From Leptospira fletcheri (GTDB taxonomy: Bacteria > Spirochaetota > Leptospiria > Leptospirales > Leptospiraceae): a stretch of 64,000 nt of DNA. The notes beneath the pieces are model-generated. The model had not been told where the DNA came from. It ran no database searches and saw only the letters and a program-made list of their open reading frames with translations. The DNA is taken from contig NZ_RQET01000004.1 in NCBI RefSeq assembly GCF_004769195.1, positions 186,001 through 250,000 of the forward strand. The letters are read 5' to 3'. Within the stretch, counting starts at the first letter, position 1. Every line of letters begins with the position of its first letter. The position numbers and the translations under genes were made by a program. This document shows, piece after piece, positions 53,354-61,664 of this stretch.

Positions 53354-53626
53354 GGAACGCGTCTCCCTACTACAGGAATGAAAAATTTCGGAAACGGTTC
53401 TCGCTTTTTCCTTTAAAATTATGTTCCGGAAAGAATCCGGCCCTTTTCTTTTAGACGTAGCATGGAAAGTCTTGGTTGTAGCTTTCGGGCAACCAAAACC
53501 GCAATTTTAAATTCGCCCGAATCATTTACAAACTCAATTCTTTTTCGTCAAATCAGGACGAATTCGGATTTTTTTTGAATATTCTGTTTTTTTAATCGAA
53601 TATTTTTCGCAAGACGAACGATCGAT
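53354..53626. other. AT-rich gap after the acyl-CoA operon
   Basis: No gene seen. TTCGTC (53544-53549) and GACGAA (53557-53562) form a short hairpin followed on the + strand by eight T (53569-53577), and AATATTC/GAATATT (53578-53604) is a second weak repeat. Neither gives a proper terminator for the minus-strand acyl-CoA operon that ends at 53627. Confidence 0.3.
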
Positions 53627-55168
53627 TTAAGAAAGGATCGCTTTCCAGCGGCGTCCTTCCCTTTCGATCCGGACTTTCGTTTTGTCGTATTCTAAATGAT
53701 CTCCGGTTTTAATGAGGCTTCCGTTTTTCTCGTGCAGGTTCGCGAGAAGAAATCGGTTCTCCTCGAATTTCACCAGCGCAAGCGAGTATGGCGGCTTCCA
53801 AGGAAATCCGGGATTCATGTGTACCGTCGTTGAGGACCAGATCACTCCTGTTTCACCCGAATCTGCTCCCGGTCGATTTAGGAAAAGAGGATTCAATTTA
53901 GGCGGTCGGGACTTTCGATTCGATTTTGGACGTTCGCTCGTAAATAATGCGGCAGAATTAATGCTGTCGATTCCTCCGTTCCCTCCAAGTAAAGAAACGC
54001 TAGGAAAGACGGGTTTTTGTCCCTCGATCGATCCGGAGTCCGCATACAAACCGTATTGATAAGCGATGTCCACAAGTCCGGTCGCAGCGGAAACGGACAT
54101 AGCCGCCTGGTAATTCAAAATTCCTCCGAGTAGATTGATCGGGATTTCTTTCCCTTTGGTTACGGAAATCTTCCCCGTGCGCAAGGATCGGGCCGTTTCC
54201 TTTTTGGAAAGTTGAAAGTATTCGGAGGCTTGCAGGATTACCATTCCGGTAAAACAGTCGTAGATCCAGGCGTATTCCAATTCTTCACGTTCGTATCCGG
54301 AAGAGGAAAATAATTTTTCTCCGGTATTCGTCGCGGGAGTTTGAAAACCGCCCTTTAGGATGAAATACTCGCTATGTGCAGTATGAGCTGCTCCTGCTAG
54401 ATAAATCGGATGAAGGTTTTTTCGGATCCAGCCTTTGGATTTCCATTCCTTTGCTTTTTTTTCGCTCATGAGGAGAGTCGCAAAACCGTGGTCCGTAACG
54501 ATCGCGATCATAGGAGAAGGATAAGGGTCCGCGATGTTGCGGGAAATTTGTTTTTCCGTGATTTCCTGGCCGAACTGATAAGCGCGAGAATTGTGTAGGG
54601 CGTTTTTTCTGAAAGTTTTCGTGATTTCGACAAGATCCTCCTGAAGGATCCGTTCTTCAAACATCATACGCTTCATCAAAAGCCCGTACATGGAAATCAA
54701 GGTCGCACCGTTGTCCAATTCGTATTCCGGATGGCAAACGGTCTCGTTTACTCTCTTCAAATCGGAAACTTGTTTAAACGCCGATTTCGGAATGTCCGAA
54801 GCTGCGACAAGTACGACTGCATCAGGATCGGATAGGAGAATGGAACGAGCTTGTCCGATCGCTCCGGTGACACTTGCGCCGCCCAGATCGATACAGTGTG
54901 CTCTCATGCCCGTAAAGCCCAGCTCGTTCGCGATGCGTACACTGTGCCCGTATCCCTGTTTCCCCAGAGAAGCCGGCTCTATACTTACGAAATCCGTGAT
55001 ATTGCTCGCAAGAATTTCCTTTTTTAATTCCAGAAAATCCAGTAATCGATCCAAGGACCGTTTATAATGATTGAAGACCTTTCGATCGTGATTCCATTCT
55101 TTATATTCAGATTCGGAAAAATCCCCGACGACACTATCTGCTACACCTAAGAGGACCGGATAATTCAC
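53627..55168 (-). CDS. Thiolase-fold protein lacking thiolase catalytic residues, fused to DUF35-like OB domain
   Basis: 513 residues from GTG at 55168 with AGGAGA upstream. Residues 1 to about 415 follow the thiolase/SCP-x fold. Where thiolases have the nucleophilic Cys this chain has LGGASVTGAIGQA; where they have GHP it has GGILNYQAAMSVSAATG; and the third Cys region reads LLGGNGGIDS, so all three catalytic marks appear absent. Residues about 437-513 (ETGVIWSSTTVHMNPGF, PPYSLALVKFEENRFLL, IKTGDHLEYD) match a DUF35 C-terminal OB fold. This recalls Ltp2-type retro-aldolases, which lack the Cys and act with the DUF35 part of ChsH2. The aldolase role is inferred. Last gene of the operon. Confidence 0.82.
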   Translation of the reverse strand: MNYPVLLGVADSVVGDFSESEYKEWNHDRKVFNHYKRSLDRLLDFLELKKEILASNITDFVSIEPASLGKQGYGHSVRIANELGFTGMRAHCIDLGGASVTGAIGQARSILLSDPDAVVLVAASDIPKSAFKQVSDLKRVNETVCHPEYELDNGATLISMYGLLMKRMMFEERILQEDLVEITKTFRKNALHNSRAYQFGQEITEKQISRNIADPYPSPMIAIVTDHGFATLLMSEKKAKEWKSKGWIRKNLHPIYLAGAAHTAHSEYFILKGGFQTPATNTGEKLFSSSGYEREELEYAWIYDCFTGMVILQASEYFQLSKKETARSLRTGKISVTKGKEIPINLLGGILNYQAAMSVSAATGLVDIAYQYGLYADSGSIEGQKPVFPSVSLLGGNGGIDSINSAALFTSERPKSNRKSRPPKLNPLFLNRPGADSGETGVIWSSTTVHMNPGFPWKPPYSLALVKFEENRFLLANLHEKNGSLIKTGDHLEYDKTKVRIEREGRRWKAILS

Positions 55169-55177
55169 TAGCTTCTC

Positions 55178-55618
55178 CTAAACCGACCCTTCGACTTTTG
55201 CCGGAGGAATCACTTTACATTCTCCTTTGCCGATGATCTCGCCTTTTTGATTCGTCCATTCTATATTCATGGAAACCGCTTTCAACCTAGGAATCTTTTC
55301 CTTCACTTCTACCTTACAGGTGATCGTATCGCCGGGAAATACCGGCTTTCGGAATTTTGTGAGGGTCTCCAAAGCAACGGTTCCAAGCCCGGGAAGCTTC
55401 ATTCCAAGAACCGGCGCGAGTAAGGAGGCGGCCAATCCGCCGTGAGCAATCCTCGTTCCGAAGGCGGTGGTCTTAGCGTATTCCTCGTCGACGTGCAACG
55501 GATTAAAATCTCCGCTGATTCCCGCGAACAAATATATATCCGTTTCGGTTATCGTTTTGGTAAACGAAGCGGACTCTCCGATGGAAATCTCATCAAAAGT
55601 CTTTCCCTTTTGGTACAT
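55178..55618 (-). CDS. MaoC-like (R)-specific enoyl-CoA hydratase
   Basis: 146 residues, single hot-dog domain of the PhaJ/MaoC type. The catalytic pair D37 and H42 is in GDFNPLHVDEEYA, followed by GTRIAHGGLAASLL. It adds water to 2-enoyl-CoA. The ATG at 55618 has AGGA 8 bases upstream; a TTG three bases earlier is possible. It lies between the acyl-CoA dehydrogenase (33 bases) and the thiolase-DUF35 gene (9 bases), fitting a dehydrogenation-hydration-cleavage sequence. Confidence 0.93.
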   Translation of the reverse strand: MYQKGKTFDEISIGESASFTKTITETDIYLFAGISGDFNPLHVDEEYAKTTAFGTRIAHGGLAASLLAPVLGMKLPGLGTVALETLTKFRKPVFPGDTITCKVEVKEKIPRLKAVSMNIEWTNQKGEIIGKGECKVIPPAKVEGSV

Positions 55619-55651
55619 CAAATTTTCCTAATCCATTTTTAATTTTTGGGC

Positions 55652-57268
55652 CTAAACTTTAGCTGCCCCTAAAATCCGAGACTTCAGGAACTCTATACAA
55701 TCCTGCACCTCGGCTTCCACCGTATCCAAATCGTAAAATCGATACAGGAGTTCCTTGGTCTTTGCAGGGTCTAATTCCTTCAGAAAAGGGACGTTTTTTA
55801 GGAATTTAGTTCCCGCGAAGAAAGCTAACAAACGAAGATCCCGCCTGCGATCCTCGGAAGCATATTCCGAATTGGATTGGACCGCATCCCAGAGACTTAA
55901 TTGAAGTACAGCGGTAAGTACTAGTAGGTCCGCGAACGCAAACTCCCAGACTTGTTTTTTCTTTCGATCGGAATTCTTTCCGATGGAACGAATCAAGTCC
56001 TTTGCCGCAGACAGGAATTGTCCCTCGGCGGAACTCTCCAATTCTTTCTCCGCCTTTTTTCTAATCTCTTCCGAATAAGCCTGTTCCAGCACGCCTATGA
56101 ATTTTTCGTAACCCGCATAGGTGGAGGATACGATACTCCTCTGAATCTCGGACGTTCCTCCTCCGATCGTACCCAACTTAACATCCCTGTACAAACGACT
56201 TACTGGGCATTCTCTCATATAACCCATACCGCCGAACAGTTGAACGGCTTCGCTGGCCATCTCCTCTGCAGTTTCCGTCACGAAGATTTTTAGCGCCGAA
56301 CTTTCCAGCGGAAGGCTTGAAGACGGATCGCTGTCCTTTTTATTTGCAACGAAATAGATCAGTCGCCTGGACGCGCAAAGATAAATCCAATTTCGCGCTA
56401 GCTTTTCCTGAACAGCATAAAAGGAAAGGATGGGTTTACCGAACTGGTGCCTCTTCCAAGCATAATCCAAGCCCGCTTCTAAGGAAAACTCCATGCCGCC
56501 CGGGACCGCCGCGACTAAGACGGTGCGTTCCCATTCCAAAGTCGCCTTTCCAATCCTGAGAAAACCGGAATTCAAAGGACCGAGCAAATTTTCGTCCGGA
56601 ACAAACATATCCTGAAAGGAAAGTTCAGCAGTTGTAGAAGTATTGTGTCCGAGTTTTTTTAGAACCTTGCTGACCTGAAATCCCTTCATATGAGATTCCA
56701 CAATAAAAGCGGAAACACCCATAGGCCCCCTGGATTTTGTGGTCCGAGCCATGATAATGAAAACTTGACCTATAGGTCCGTTCGTAATGAACATCTTATT
56801 TCCGTTGAGTATAAAACCACCGTCTACCTTTTGTGCGAAGGTCAACATTCCTGCGGCGTCGGAACCGGAATCCGGCTCGGTCAATCCCAAACCGGCAATC
56901 CACTCCCCGGTGGCAAGCTTAGGAAGGTATTTTCTTTTTTGGGATTCCGTTCCCTGAAAAAGAATCGGAAGAGTTCCGATGATCATGTGCGCTCCCCAAG
57001 ACAATCCGAAACCTCCGTCCAAACTTCCCGCATTAAACGCTTCCTGAGCGATGCAACATTGAAGACAAGTTCCTCCCTGACCTCCGTATTCTTCCGGCAC
57101 TGCCAGACCCAGAAGTCCCATATTTCCCATTTCCTTCCAAATATCGTCCCCCCAAGTTCCGTGTTCGTCTCTTTCTTCGGTACTGGGAAAAGCTTTTTCC
57201 TTGGAAAATTTTTTGACCGTCTCGTAAAATTCGAGATCGGAAGCATTCAAATATGGATTTAAAATCAT
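55652..57268 (-). CDS. Acyl-CoA dehydrogenase with C-terminal extension
   Basis: 538 residues. The first 390 form an acyl-CoA dehydrogenase: GLTEPDSGSDAAG for FAD/substrate contact, the hinge FQVSKVLKKLGHNTSTTAEL, and GGGTSEIQR near the end. The E of the MCAD YEGT motif is Gly here, but E247 in LEWERTVL stands where isovaleryl- and long-chain dehydrogenases carry their catalytic Glu. This hints at branched or long substrates. The last 140 residues are a helical extension like the VLCAD/ACAD9-type tail, which can be involved in dimer or membrane contact. ATG at 57268, AGGAGA upstream; 18 bases after the acyl-CoA synthetase stop. Confidence 0.93.
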   Translation of the reverse strand: MILNPYLNASDLEFYETVKKFSKEKAFPSTEERDEHGTWGDDIWKEMGNMGLLGLAVPEEYGGQGGTCLQCCIAQEAFNAGSLDGGFGLSWGAHMIIGTLPILFQGTESQKRKYLPKLATGEWIAGLGLTEPDSGSDAAGMLTFAQKVDGGFILNGNKMFITNGPIGQVFIIMARTTKSRGPMGVSAFIVESHMKGFQVSKVLKKLGHNTSTTAELSFQDMFVPDENLLGPLNSGFLRIGKATLEWERTVLVAAVPGGMEFSLEAGLDYAWKRHQFGKPILSFYAVQEKLARNWIYLCASRRLIYFVANKKDSDPSSSLPLESSALKIFVTETAEEMASEAVQLFGGMGYMRECPVSRLYRDVKLGTIGGGTSEIQRSIVSSTYAGYEKFIGVLEQAYSEEIRKKAEKELESSAEGQFLSAAKDLIRSIGKNSDRKKKQVWEFAFADLLVLTAVLQLSLWDAVQSNSEYASEDRRRDLRLLAFFAGTKFLKNVPFLKELDPAKTKELLYRFYDLDTVEAEVQDCIEFLKSRILGAAKV

Positions 57269-57286
57269 TATCTTCTCCTATGCCGT

Positions 57287-59179
57287 TCAACTCTTGGTCA
57301 ATTCGGCGACTTCTTTTTTAAAACTTTCTAATATTTCATTCCGTTTTATTTTAAGAGTTCTAGTCATTTCCCGATCCGGATCGAAGGGTCTGGGAAGAAT
57401 GTAAAATGCATTCTGCGGAATGATTTCGAAGGACTTAAATCCGTTCTTTCGGGAGATTCTCGACGAGATTTCACTCCTAAAGATCTCCCTCAAAGCTCGA
57501 TTATTATCCCAATCTTTAGTATCAGTCGGAAGGTCTGAAATTTCAGTCCTTAATTTTTCGAAATCCGGCACAATCAATGCTACCAGATGTTTCGCCTCGT
57601 GCCCAGTAACTAAAACTTGGTTGATATACGGGGAATTCAAGAGCTGGTCCTCCACAGGTATAGGCTCCACGTTTTCCCCGCCGGCCAAAACGATCGTGTC
57701 CTTTGCCCTTCCAGCAAAAACCAATTCGTTTCTGTAATTAAACCTCATGATGTCTCCCGTATCGAAGAATCCGTTTTCATCGAAGACGACAGCATTCAAT
57801 TCGGGGCGTTTATAATATCCCAAAAGAATCTGACGGGATTTGATCCAAAGATTTCCCTTACTGCCGGGAGGCACCGGCATCCCGAATTCGTCTTTGATGA
57901 TACATTCATAACCTGCAATCGGGGTTCCGACCGTACCGGGGGAAGGTTGCTTGGGTTTTCGAATCGAGAGAACCGCGGAAGTTTCCGTCATTCCATATCC
58001 TTCCAAAACGATGAATCCGATCGCAGAAAGAAACTTATCCACGACGGAGGGCAAAGCACTTCCTGCCGAAACGGAGACCCGCATTCTTCCGCCAAGAGCG
58101 CTATGAATTCCGCTGAAAACGGCCATCGCGCCCAGCTTTAACGGGGAAATTACGATCAAAATAAGGAAGGCGAAGGCTTTTCGCAAAACGTTAAAGAGAA
58201 TATTCGGTTTTTCTATCGCGAAGTCGTACCCGAAAACGATCGCCTTATACTCGGCCCAGATCATTCCGATCGAAAGGAAAAAATGGAACAGCCCCCTTTT
58301 TAGGGCAGACTCTTTGGCGACCTTATTCATAATTCCGTTATATATGGATTCCCAAATTCTGGGAACCGACGGGAATAAGGTCGGTTTGAAATCTTTCAGA
58401 TCTTCCTTTAAATTCGCGATGTTAGAAACTAAAAAGCTGGCTCCTAGTTCGAGTATGACATATTCGATGGCCCTTTCGAACGCATGCCAGGGGGGCAAGA
58501 GCGAAACACCGGAATCCGTTGATTCCAGCTCTACGAATCCGATCACCTTTTCGACGGCAGAAATCCAACCCGTCTGACTCAACATGACACCTTTCGGAGC
58601 TCCCGTCGTACCCGACGTATAGATTAGAGTCGCCAACTCGTCGGGACTTTTTTCACCGACTCTCTTTTTGATGCACTCTGGATGGGCAACCAGGTATTTT
58701 TCTCCCCTGGAGACCAACTCGCCCACACTTTCCGAACCGTATTTCAATTCTCCTAAATCATCTTCCAGCACGAATACTTTCGATAAAGTGGGAAGTTTAT
58801 CCTTTAAAGAAAGCAGCCTTTGTTTGTCTTTTTCCTTTTGAACCAACGCATATCTACTTTCCGAATGGTTTACGATATAAAGAATATCCTCTTCCACCAC
58901 ATCCGTTCCCCGAGGAACGGAGACAGCGCCGGAACTTATGATCGCTAAATCACCGAGAATCCAATTACAACTCGAGTCGCATAAGTACAGGATCTTATCG
59001 TCCTTCCGTATGCCTTCCTCCAAAAAACCGGCGATCATACGATCCACGAGAAATTTGATCTGGGAGTAAGTCCTCCCGCTCATTCCTAACTTTGTTCTCT
59101 TTAAAAAACTTTGCTTTTCGGGGAATCTTGCCGCCGCGCTTTCCAGCATCCCATAAAAATTCTTTTGACCCTTTTCCAA
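57287..59179 (-). CDS. Long-chain acyl-CoA synthetase (FAA/ACSL-type)
   Basis: 630 residues of the AMP-forming family. The ATP/AMP signature IYTSGTTGAPKGVML is at 187-201; GYGMTETSAV and the hinge DTGDIMRFNYRNELVFAGRAKDTIVLAGGENVEP region (split here as DTGDIMRF and GRAKDTIVLAGGENVEP) follow. A hydrophobic stretch around 325-350 suggests membrane association, as in eukaryote-like ACSL enzymes. It activates a fatty or other carboxylic acid to its CoA ester. TTG at 59179 has AGAGGGAT upstream. First gene of the four-gene acyl-CoA operon. Confidence 0.93.
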   Translation of the reverse strand: MEKGQKNFYGMLESAAARFPEKQSFLKRTKLGMSGRTYSQIKFLVDRMIAGFLEEGIRKDDKILYLCDSSCNWILGDLAIISSGAVSVPRGTDVVEEDILYIVNHSESRYALVQKEKDKQRLLSLKDKLPTLSKVFVLEDDLGELKYGSESVGELVSRGEKYLVAHPECIKKRVGEKSPDELATLIYTSGTTGAPKGVMLSQTGWISAVEKVIGFVELESTDSGVSLLPPWHAFERAIEYVILELGASFLVSNIANLKEDLKDFKPTLFPSVPRIWESIYNGIMNKVAKESALKRGLFHFFLSIGMIWAEYKAIVFGYDFAIEKPNILFNVLRKAFAFLILIVISPLKLGAMAVFSGIHSALGGRMRVSVSAGSALPSVVDKFLSAIGFIVLEGYGMTETSAVLSIRKPKQPSPGTVGTPIAGYECIIKDEFGMPVPPGSKGNLWIKSRQILLGYYKRPELNAVVFDENGFFDTGDIMRFNYRNELVFAGRAKDTIVLAGGENVEPIPVEDQLLNSPYINQVLVTGHEAKHLVALIVPDFEKLRTEISDLPTDTKDWDNNRALREIFRSEISSRISRKNGFKSFEIIPQNAFYILPRPFDPDREMTRTLKIKRNEILESFKKEVAELTKS

Positions 59180-59290
59180 AATCCCTCTGAACGGCGGACG
59201 GTGATTTCGAACCGCCTAGGACGGAAACTCTACTTTGAGGGAGTGTCGCTTCAATTCATTTTTGACTCTTGGCACAAATACCATATCAAA

Positions 59291-59304
59291 TGAACATATG
59301 TTCA
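59291..59304. promoter_or_regulatory. Perfect palindrome TGAACATATGTTCA, candidate TetR-type operator
   Basis: A 14-bp perfect inverted repeat 112 bases upstream of the acyl-CoA synthetase start and 39 bases beyond the stop of the CWC gene on the same strand. The TGAAC-N4-GTTCA form is common for TetR-family repressors of lipid catabolism. No TetR gene lies in the window, so the regulator would act from elsewhere. Confidence 0.5.
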
Positions 59305-59342
59305 CCTAACGGCGATCGCAAAAATATAAGTGGTTTATAATG

Positions 59343-59528
59343 TTATTCGGGGGCTTTGGATCCGATCTCGAATTCGCTCAGGCAGGAAGGGCAAAGACAA
59401 TCGTCGAATAAAAGGCGAAGTTTAGATAAGGTCAAGTCGCTCAATTTCGCGGAATCGCACCAGCAACCTCCTTCATCTGCTCTACACCCAAAGGGACGAA
59501 AGCACTTGGAACACTTCTTCTCCGCCAT
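59343..59528 (-). CDS. Cysteine-rich CWC-type small protein
   Basis: 61 residues with eight Cys: C6, C9, C15, C22 and C24 (the CWC motif GGCWCDSA), and C44, C46, C49 (CLCPSC). This matches the cysteine-rich CWC family, small proteins thought to bind zinc; the role is unknown. The ATG starts two bases after the ligA stop (TAAGTATG), so its translation is coupled to ligA. Confidence 0.82.
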   Translation of the reverse strand: MAEKKCSKCFRPFGCRADEGGCWCDSAKLSDLTLSKLRLLFDDCLCPSCLSEFEIGSKAPE

Positions 59529-59530
59529 AC

Positions 59531-61648
59531 TTAGGAGAATACGATATCGTTTTGTCTTAGTAAATCCAGAAATTCGCCTTCGGAAACGATTTGGACTCCC
59601 AATTCCTTTGCCTTATCCAACTTGGAACCTGCACCGGGTCCTGCCAGTAAATGAGTCGTTTTGGAAGAAATAGAGCCCACTTTTTTTCCGCCGTAATAGA
59701 CGATCAAATCCGTCGCCTTTTCCCTAGGTTGAAAATGCTCGAAAGAACCGGTTACGCACCAGGTCTGACCTGCAAAAGGTTGTTTTTCCGACTTTGCGAC
59801 AGGATCGGCTTTCATTTTCAATCCCGCTTTCTTTAAGCGTTCCAATAGTTTTAGAATTCTTTTATCCGAGAAATTTTCAACGATCGCTTCCACGGTGGAG
59901 GGGCCGATCCCGGGAATTTCCATTAGCGCTTCCGATTTTCCTTCTCCTTTTACCGCTTCCACAATGGAATCCATGGATTCATATCCGTGTTCGATCAATA
60001 GTTCGGCGACCTTAGGACCGATTTCCCTTAATCCTAGAGATGAGAGAACGAATCGGAAATCCTTCTTTTTGGATTCCTCTATCCCTTTCAAAATAATGCC
60101 GACGCTCTTTTCGCCGTAGCCTTCTTCTTCTAAAAGATTTTCTTTATGCTTTTCCAGTTCGTAGAGGTCCGCAATATTCTTAATATATTCGTTGTCGTAG
60201 AGAAATTCGATCTGCTTTTCTCCGAGTCCTTCTATATCCATCTGCTTCCGGGAACAGAAAAATATGATTCCGTTTTTTACACGATCCGGGCAATCCGGAT
60301 TCGGGCAAAATCGATCCACGGAGTCTTCCCTTTTTTCGGTTTTGGTCCCGCAGGAAGGGCAGACCTGAGGAATTTTAAACACTTTCTTCCCGGGAACAAC
60401 GACTTCCTCAACTGCGGGAATGATTTCTCCACGTTTGGAAATCCGGACGACGGCGCCGATCCCGACTCCGAGTTCGTCTATATAATCCTGATTGTGCAAG
60501 GTCGCGTAAGTGACGGTGGTACCCGCAAGATTGATCGGTTCGATCTGCGCTCGCGGGGTGATTTTTCCGGTCCTGCCTACGGCGTAATCTATTCCGACGA
60601 TCTTACTTTCCTTCATCAAAGCGTCGAACTTGAACGCCCGGGCCCATCTAGGCGAATGAGAAGTGTAGCCGAGAGACTGCCTCTGCGCCAAGTCGTTTAA
60701 CTTGATCACCAATCCGTCAGTAGGAAATCCGAGTTTTTCTTTTTTCTTTTTAAACTCTTGGATCGTAGCCGCGACTTCATTCCCGGAAACCAACTTCGAA
60801 TCAGGCGGGACCGGAAATTTCAAAGCCTCTACCCGATTCATAATTTCCGCATGGGTTTTAAATTTCCGTTTCGGATCGGGAAAAAACGCGTCGTACGTGA
60901 ATATTCTAAGCGGACGTTTTGCCACGTCCAAAGAGCTTTTCTGTTTCAAAGAACCGGAAGTTAGATTTCTAGGATTCGCATAACGTCCTTCGGACATTTC
61001 GTTGAATTCCTCGAATTCCGAATAGGTCATATACACTTCTCCGCGAAGGTATACGGAAACTTTTTCCTCCAACCGCAACGGAATGCTTCGAATCGTACGA
61101 ATATTATCGGTAACATCGTCACCGATCCCGCCGGTTCCGCGAGTCACGCCGTTTGCAAGCAGCCCGTCCTCGTAATAAAGCATGATGGAAGCTCCGTCTA
61201 TCTTCCATTCCACCGAATACAATCCATCCGGATCCGTTTTTCGAATCCAATCCAGGATTTCCGCCTCGTTATACGTATTCTCCAGGGAAAGAACCGGCAA
61301 TTTGTGTGTGAATTTTACGAAATCCTTTTCTAAATCCGAACCGACGGTAAGAGTGGGACTCGCCGGATCCATCATTTCAGGGTAGGCTTTTTCCAGATCC
61401 TGAAGGCGACGGAACATCTTATCGAATTCGAAATCCGAAATCGAAGGCTCGTTTTTTACGTAATACAGGTATTGATGATGTCTGATTTCCTTTTCCAGAC
61501 TGCGTATTTCTTTTTCCGCTTTTTTGATCGGAGGAGCGGAAAAGGTCGGCACGTTCGAATCCTGAACAGGGGCGGTTTTCTTTTCGACTTTCTTTTTCGT
61601 TTGCGCGGAAGTCTTCTTGGATCCTCCGGCTGCTTTTTTGGGCGGCAT
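59531..61648 (-). CDS. ligA: NAD-dependent DNA ligase
   Basis: 705 residues. A Lys-rich N-terminal tail of about 35 residues (PPKKAAGGSKKTSAQTKKK) precedes the normal LigA: domain Ia with HHQYLYYVKNEPSISDFEFD-type NAD contact, nucleotidyl-transfer domain with adenylated Lys 149 in EWKIDG, OB fold, a four-Cys zinc finger (CPSCGTK, RFCPNPDCPDR), helix-hairpin-helix region (EIPGIGPSTVEAIVENF) and C-terminal BRCT domain (CVTGSFEHF). It seals nicks in replication and repair. The basic tail is not part of the usual enzyme. It is 16 bases after the M23 gene stop. Confidence 0.96.
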   Translation of the reverse strand: MPPKKAAGGSKKTSAQTKKKVEKKTAPVQDSNVPTFSAPPIKKAEKEIRSLEKEIRHHQYLYYVKNEPSISDFEFDKMFRRLQDLEKAYPEMMDPASPTLTVGSDLEKDFVKFTHKLPVLSLENTYNEAEILDWIRKTDPDGLYSVEWKIDGASIMLYYEDGLLANGVTRGTGGIGDDVTDNIRTIRSIPLRLEEKVSVYLRGEVYMTYSEFEEFNEMSEGRYANPRNLTSGSLKQKSSLDVAKRPLRIFTYDAFFPDPKRKFKTHAEIMNRVEALKFPVPPDSKLVSGNEVAATIQEFKKKKEKLGFPTDGLVIKLNDLAQRQSLGYTSHSPRWARAFKFDALMKESKIVGIDYAVGRTGKITPRAQIEPINLAGTTVTYATLHNQDYIDELGVGIGAVVRISKRGEIIPAVEEVVVPGKKVFKIPQVCPSCGTKTEKREDSVDRFCPNPDCPDRVKNGIIFFCSRKQMDIEGLGEKQIEFLYDNEYIKNIADLYELEKHKENLLEEEGYGEKSVGIILKGIEESKKKDFRFVLSSLGLREIGPKVAELLIEHGYESMDSIVEAVKGEGKSEALMEIPGIGPSTVEAIVENFSDKRILKLLERLKKAGLKMKADPVAKSEKQPFAGQTWCVTGSFEHFQPREKATDLIVYYGGKKVGSISSKTTHLLAGPGAGSKLDKAKELGVQIVSEGEFLDLLRQNDIVFS

Positions 61649-61664
61649 AGCGAATTATAATTTA

